A stretch of DNA of 38,935 nt, from contig PS015072.1 of the NCBI GenBank assembly GCA_048213135.1, positions 157,221 to 196,155 of the forward strand, written 5' to 3'. The notes under the pieces are model-generated. The model had not been told where the DNA came from. It saw nothing but the letters and a program-made list of their open reading frames with translations, and ran no database searches. The translations under genes were made by a program, and so were the position numbers. This stretch comes from Reclinomonas americana ATCC 50394 (taxonomy: Eukaryota; Jakobida; Jakobea; Jakobida). Shown piece after piece: positions 36,186 to 38,935 of the stretch; the first letter of the stretch is position 1, and each line of letters starts with the position of its first letter.

Positions 36186-38769
36186 GTGTGCTCTACGTGT
36201 CTGCGCTTCTGCACTCTTTGGTGGCGCACACACACAGCGCAAACAGCGCGCGTCTGTTTGGATATAATCTCTCTGAATCGGTGTACATGCGCATTGATCA
36301 TCAAGTTGAGAAGTATCTGATAATGCTCTTGCTTATTCCGCGCAGTGGCTCAGACAGTGACGACCTCAGCGGCCACCAGCGTGTTGACCACCTCCGCCAC
36401 ACTGCAAGGCTCTGCCAACGCCAACAATGTGGCCGGCGGTCTCACCAACTCGTTCACCTACGGCACCACACAGTCCTCGTACGCCAGCGCCGCGGTGTCC
36501 GTCTATGCCGGCAGGAGTCTGACGTCAGGCACCGGGGATGGTGCCCTCGGAACGGCTACGTTGTACTGGATAGAAGGAATGTGTATGGACCGCAACTCGG
36601 GAGACTTGTATGTCTCAAGCATTCAGTGCGTTTGTAGTAGTCGTGTGCCGTTCACCACCAGTCTCGCACTCACCTGTGCACATACGTGTGTGCGCCACGT
36701 GTCAAAAAGGTCGAATACTATTCGCCGAGTGTTTCAGAACGGATACGTTGTCACCTTTGCCGGGAGTACTACATCTGGCAGCGCTGACGGCTACGGCACT
36801 GGCGCATTCTTCAAGGCGTACGTGCTAGAAGAGCAAGCTTAAGAGTGCACCGTTTCCTCTTGTCGCTGAACTCGTGGTGTGCGTGTGCTTTTATGATTAT
36901 GTGCAGTCCCCGAGGCCTGGCATGCACCACCAGTGGCTTGATCTACGTGGCCGACTCTTCCAACAACTGCATCCGTGTCGTGAACATAGCCACCACACAG
37001 GTGACCACGCTTGCTGGTAGCTGCGGCAGTGCAGCCTCGACTACCGATGGTACTGGAAGCAGTGCGAGGTTCTACGCCCCAGCGGGTGTGAATGTCGACG
37101 AAGCCAACTCGGTGATGTACGTCTCGGATTCCTTGGGCAACACTATGTTACGTGACATGCACATCCCGTCGCAGGCAAGCATCAGCACTAACACCCGTCA
37201 CGTGCATCACTTGTGCAGTCGCAAGGTACTGCGGTGGACAAGTAGACGAGACCACATTTCCCGGTATCTGACACTCATCACAGGTTACACTTCCTGGCGC
37301 CGTCGTGACCACCGTCGCAGGAACAACGGGTGGGTTTGCGGATGGTGCCGCACTCACTGTCGCTAAGTTCAGTGCACCGCTTCAAATGGAACTCAACTCG
37401 AACGGCACTATTTTGTGGATCGCCGAGAAAACCAACAACGTACGTTCACTTGAGTGTGTCTGTCAGCTTATGCTCGCTCGCCGCATCGTTCATCCATTCC
37501 GTACGTCCGCCCAGAGAATTCGCATATTCGACATTGTGGGAAGCAACGTGTCGACGCTCGTGGGCACTGGTATGGCCACTTCCAATGACGGACCGCGTTG
37601 CGTATTTGATTCATACTTGCCTAAACCCGTAATGTATGTTTCTTCATCTCACCTGCTTGCGCGTCCATGCAGTCAACATGGCCACGATCCAGCAACCGCA
37701 AGCCATTGCCTACAACGCAGATCTGAATGTGCTCTACGTTGCTGGTGTTGAGTATTCGACCGCTGTGGAGTAGTAACTGCACTGTCACCACGGTTTTCAC
37801 CTTTTGTGATTCCTGTCATGCACAGCGAAGCTATACCATTCGGCAGATTGACCTGAACGCCAGCACGATTACCAAGATCGCCGGCTCGGGCACCTCGGGA
37901 GCAGCCACTGGCGCTGCGTTGACCACAAATGCATTCAATACAAGCATAGTAAGTCAATGAGGCGTCGTGTAGCCCGACGCACAGCTGTTGTGCTCTGTTC
38001 TCATCTTTATGCAACAATTATATATGCAGTACTGGCTGACGTGGGACCCCGCGACTGCTTCACTGCTTGTTGCCGGTACGTGCTGCAGCCAGGCCGCGCG
38101 AGCGTTGTGTTCCGCCAACTTCCGTTTCGTTTTGCAGATCAACTCGACATGACCGTCCGGCGCCTCACTCTCGGTCCGTCGTCGACGGTGGCGGCCACAC
38201 CGGCCACGGCCACCGGCTCCTCCAACGTTTCGATATCTGCCGCCATCAGCTCGCTCACCCTCGGCACCAAGTACTACTTCCGCGCGCTGGGCACAGCCTC
38301 GGGCTTGGCGTACAGCGGCGCGGCGCTTTCCTTCACCACGCCGTCGACCAACAATAGCGCGCCCACCGACATTGGATGCTCGACGACCACGTATGTGGCG
38401 CCGTCGACGGCGAATACGGTGATTTGCACGCTCAGCTCGGTGGACCCGGATGTCGGCGACACGTTCACGTATGCGGTGGTCAGCAGCACGCCGGCCGGCG
38501 TGTTCTCCATCGTGTCCAACTCGCAGTTGGTGATCACGGCGGCCGGTCAAACGACGGCCTCGCTGTCAGTGACGCTGAGCACGACCGACAGCGGTGTGCT
38601 GTCGTTCAACAAGTCATTCACCGTCACATCAGGTACTCAATAAGAGAAAGAGAGGGGGGACGAGAGAGAGAGAGAGAGAGAGCAAGAGAGAGGGAAGAGA
38701 GAGAGAGAGAGGTGAGAAGGAGAGAGAGAGAGGAGAAGAGAAGAAGAGAGAGAAGAAATGGGAGAAGAG

Positions 38770-38811
<42 letters not shown>

Positions 38812-38935
38812 AGAGAAGAATGTGTGTGTGCTCTCGCTACTTCCTAGTTGGTCGTACGGTTCACTACCTACCGTATCGCCCGCGTGCATCGCAGTAGAAA
38901 CAATCGCCGACCCGGACGGCCATCACGTTCACGCC
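36036..38935 (+). CDS. secreted NHL-propeller protein with FN3-like and cadherin-like domains (3' end outside window)
   Basis: Exons 36036-36108, 36346-36625, 36710-36817, 36907-37146, 37219-37225, 37284-37439, 37515-37596, 37673-37746, 37826-37948, 38030-38075, 38138-38632, 38895-38935 (continues). Residues 1-24 are a signal peptide (MRGRVSLVALLACVFALNAC...). Next comes the first half of an FN3/Ig-like domain (TSVLTTSATLQGSANANN, SFTYGTT), then six NHL repeats (LYVSSIQSNTIRRV, IYVADSSNNCIRVV, MYVSDSLGNTIRKV, LWIAEKTNNRIRIF, LYVAGRSYTIRQI, LLVADQLDMTVRRL), each ending in an AG..G loop; six blades make a complete propeller. Then the second half of an FN3-like domain (SLTLGTKYYFRA, ALSFTTPS) and a cadherin-like domain (NSAPTDI, DPDVGDTFTYAV). 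Probably an extracellular or cell-surface adhesion protein. Splice sites were chosen so that each NHL motif is unbroken. Confidence 0.78.
36109..36345 (+). repeat. first intron of the NHL gene with (GT)n
   Basis: The donor is GTTCGTGC and the acceptor is CCGCGCAG. A (GT)n tract lies at about 36147-36188. The intron separates the signal-peptide exon from the mature protein. Confidence 0.8.
37219..37225 (+). other. 7-nt micro-exon of the NHL gene
   Basis: TCGCAAG is flanked by TTGTGCAG and GTACTGCGG. With the flanking exons it completes NTIRKV, the core of the third NHL repeat; skipping it breaks both the motif and the frame. Confidence 0.75.
38641..38818 (+). repeat. (GA)n microsatellite in the last visible intron
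   Basis: GA-rich sequence within the intron between exon 38138-38632 (donor GTACTC) and the partial exon at 38895. Confidence 0.85.

Overview
This is nuclear DNA of an intron-rich eukaryote. At least 13 protein genes can be read. Twelve of them contain spliceosomal introns, about 60 in total; nearly all are GT-AG and one is probably GC-AG. Two genes resemble families tied to motile cilia (a WDR49/WDR64-type EF-hand WD-repeat protein and a PPP1R36-like protein), so a flagellated protist or another early-branching ciliated eukaryote is the likeliest source. I cannot name the species. There are six N gaps (1640-1755, 5544-5563, 9486-9505, 10786-11379, 25868-25887, 28599-29083), mostly inside simple repeats.

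Layout. 1-555: non-coding, with a duplicated ~100 bp block. 556-6950: four tandem minus-strand paralogues, each a 12-nt first exon plus one long exon encoding a seven-bladed WD40 propeller and a conserved ~65-residue tail. 7317-8027: a minus-strand unknown protein. 8980-13614 (+): a membrane RING-H2 ubiquitin ligase. 13679-16624 (-): a PPP1R36-like protein. 17660-20348 (+): a probable small membrane protein. 20464-22901 (-): an F-box/LRR protein. 24666-29515 (+): an unknown low-complexity protein. 30212-34790 (-): an 18-exon EF-hand plus WD-repeat protein. 34888-35465 (+): an acidic protein with one membrane segment. 36036 to the window end (+): a secreted NHL-propeller protein with FN3-like and cadherin-like domains, cut by the window edge.

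From 7317 to 34888 the genes alternate strand strictly. Convergent stop codons can be 64 bp (13614/13679) or 115 bp (20348/20464) apart, and two start codons are only 97 bp apart (34790/34888).

Two genome-wide habits stand out. First, about a quarter of the introns begin GTTGCG instead of GTGAGT or GTGCGT; the exons they delimit restore known motifs (RING, F-box, NHL) in frame. Second, most long introns and divergent promoter regions are filled by locus-specific degenerate tandem repeats, often with a unit of about 130-160 bp.

The RING and F-box genes suggest ubiquitin functions and the two cilia-type genes suggest axonemal functions, but nothing shows that the genes form one pathway. The WD40 array, with near-identical blades that vary at a few fixed positions, is the best candidate for an undescribed diversifying recognition family. 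The NHL protein, apparently a propeller inserted into an FN3-like domain, is the most unusual single protein. Exon coordinates were derived by hand from splice signals, reading phase and domain continuity, without transcript data.
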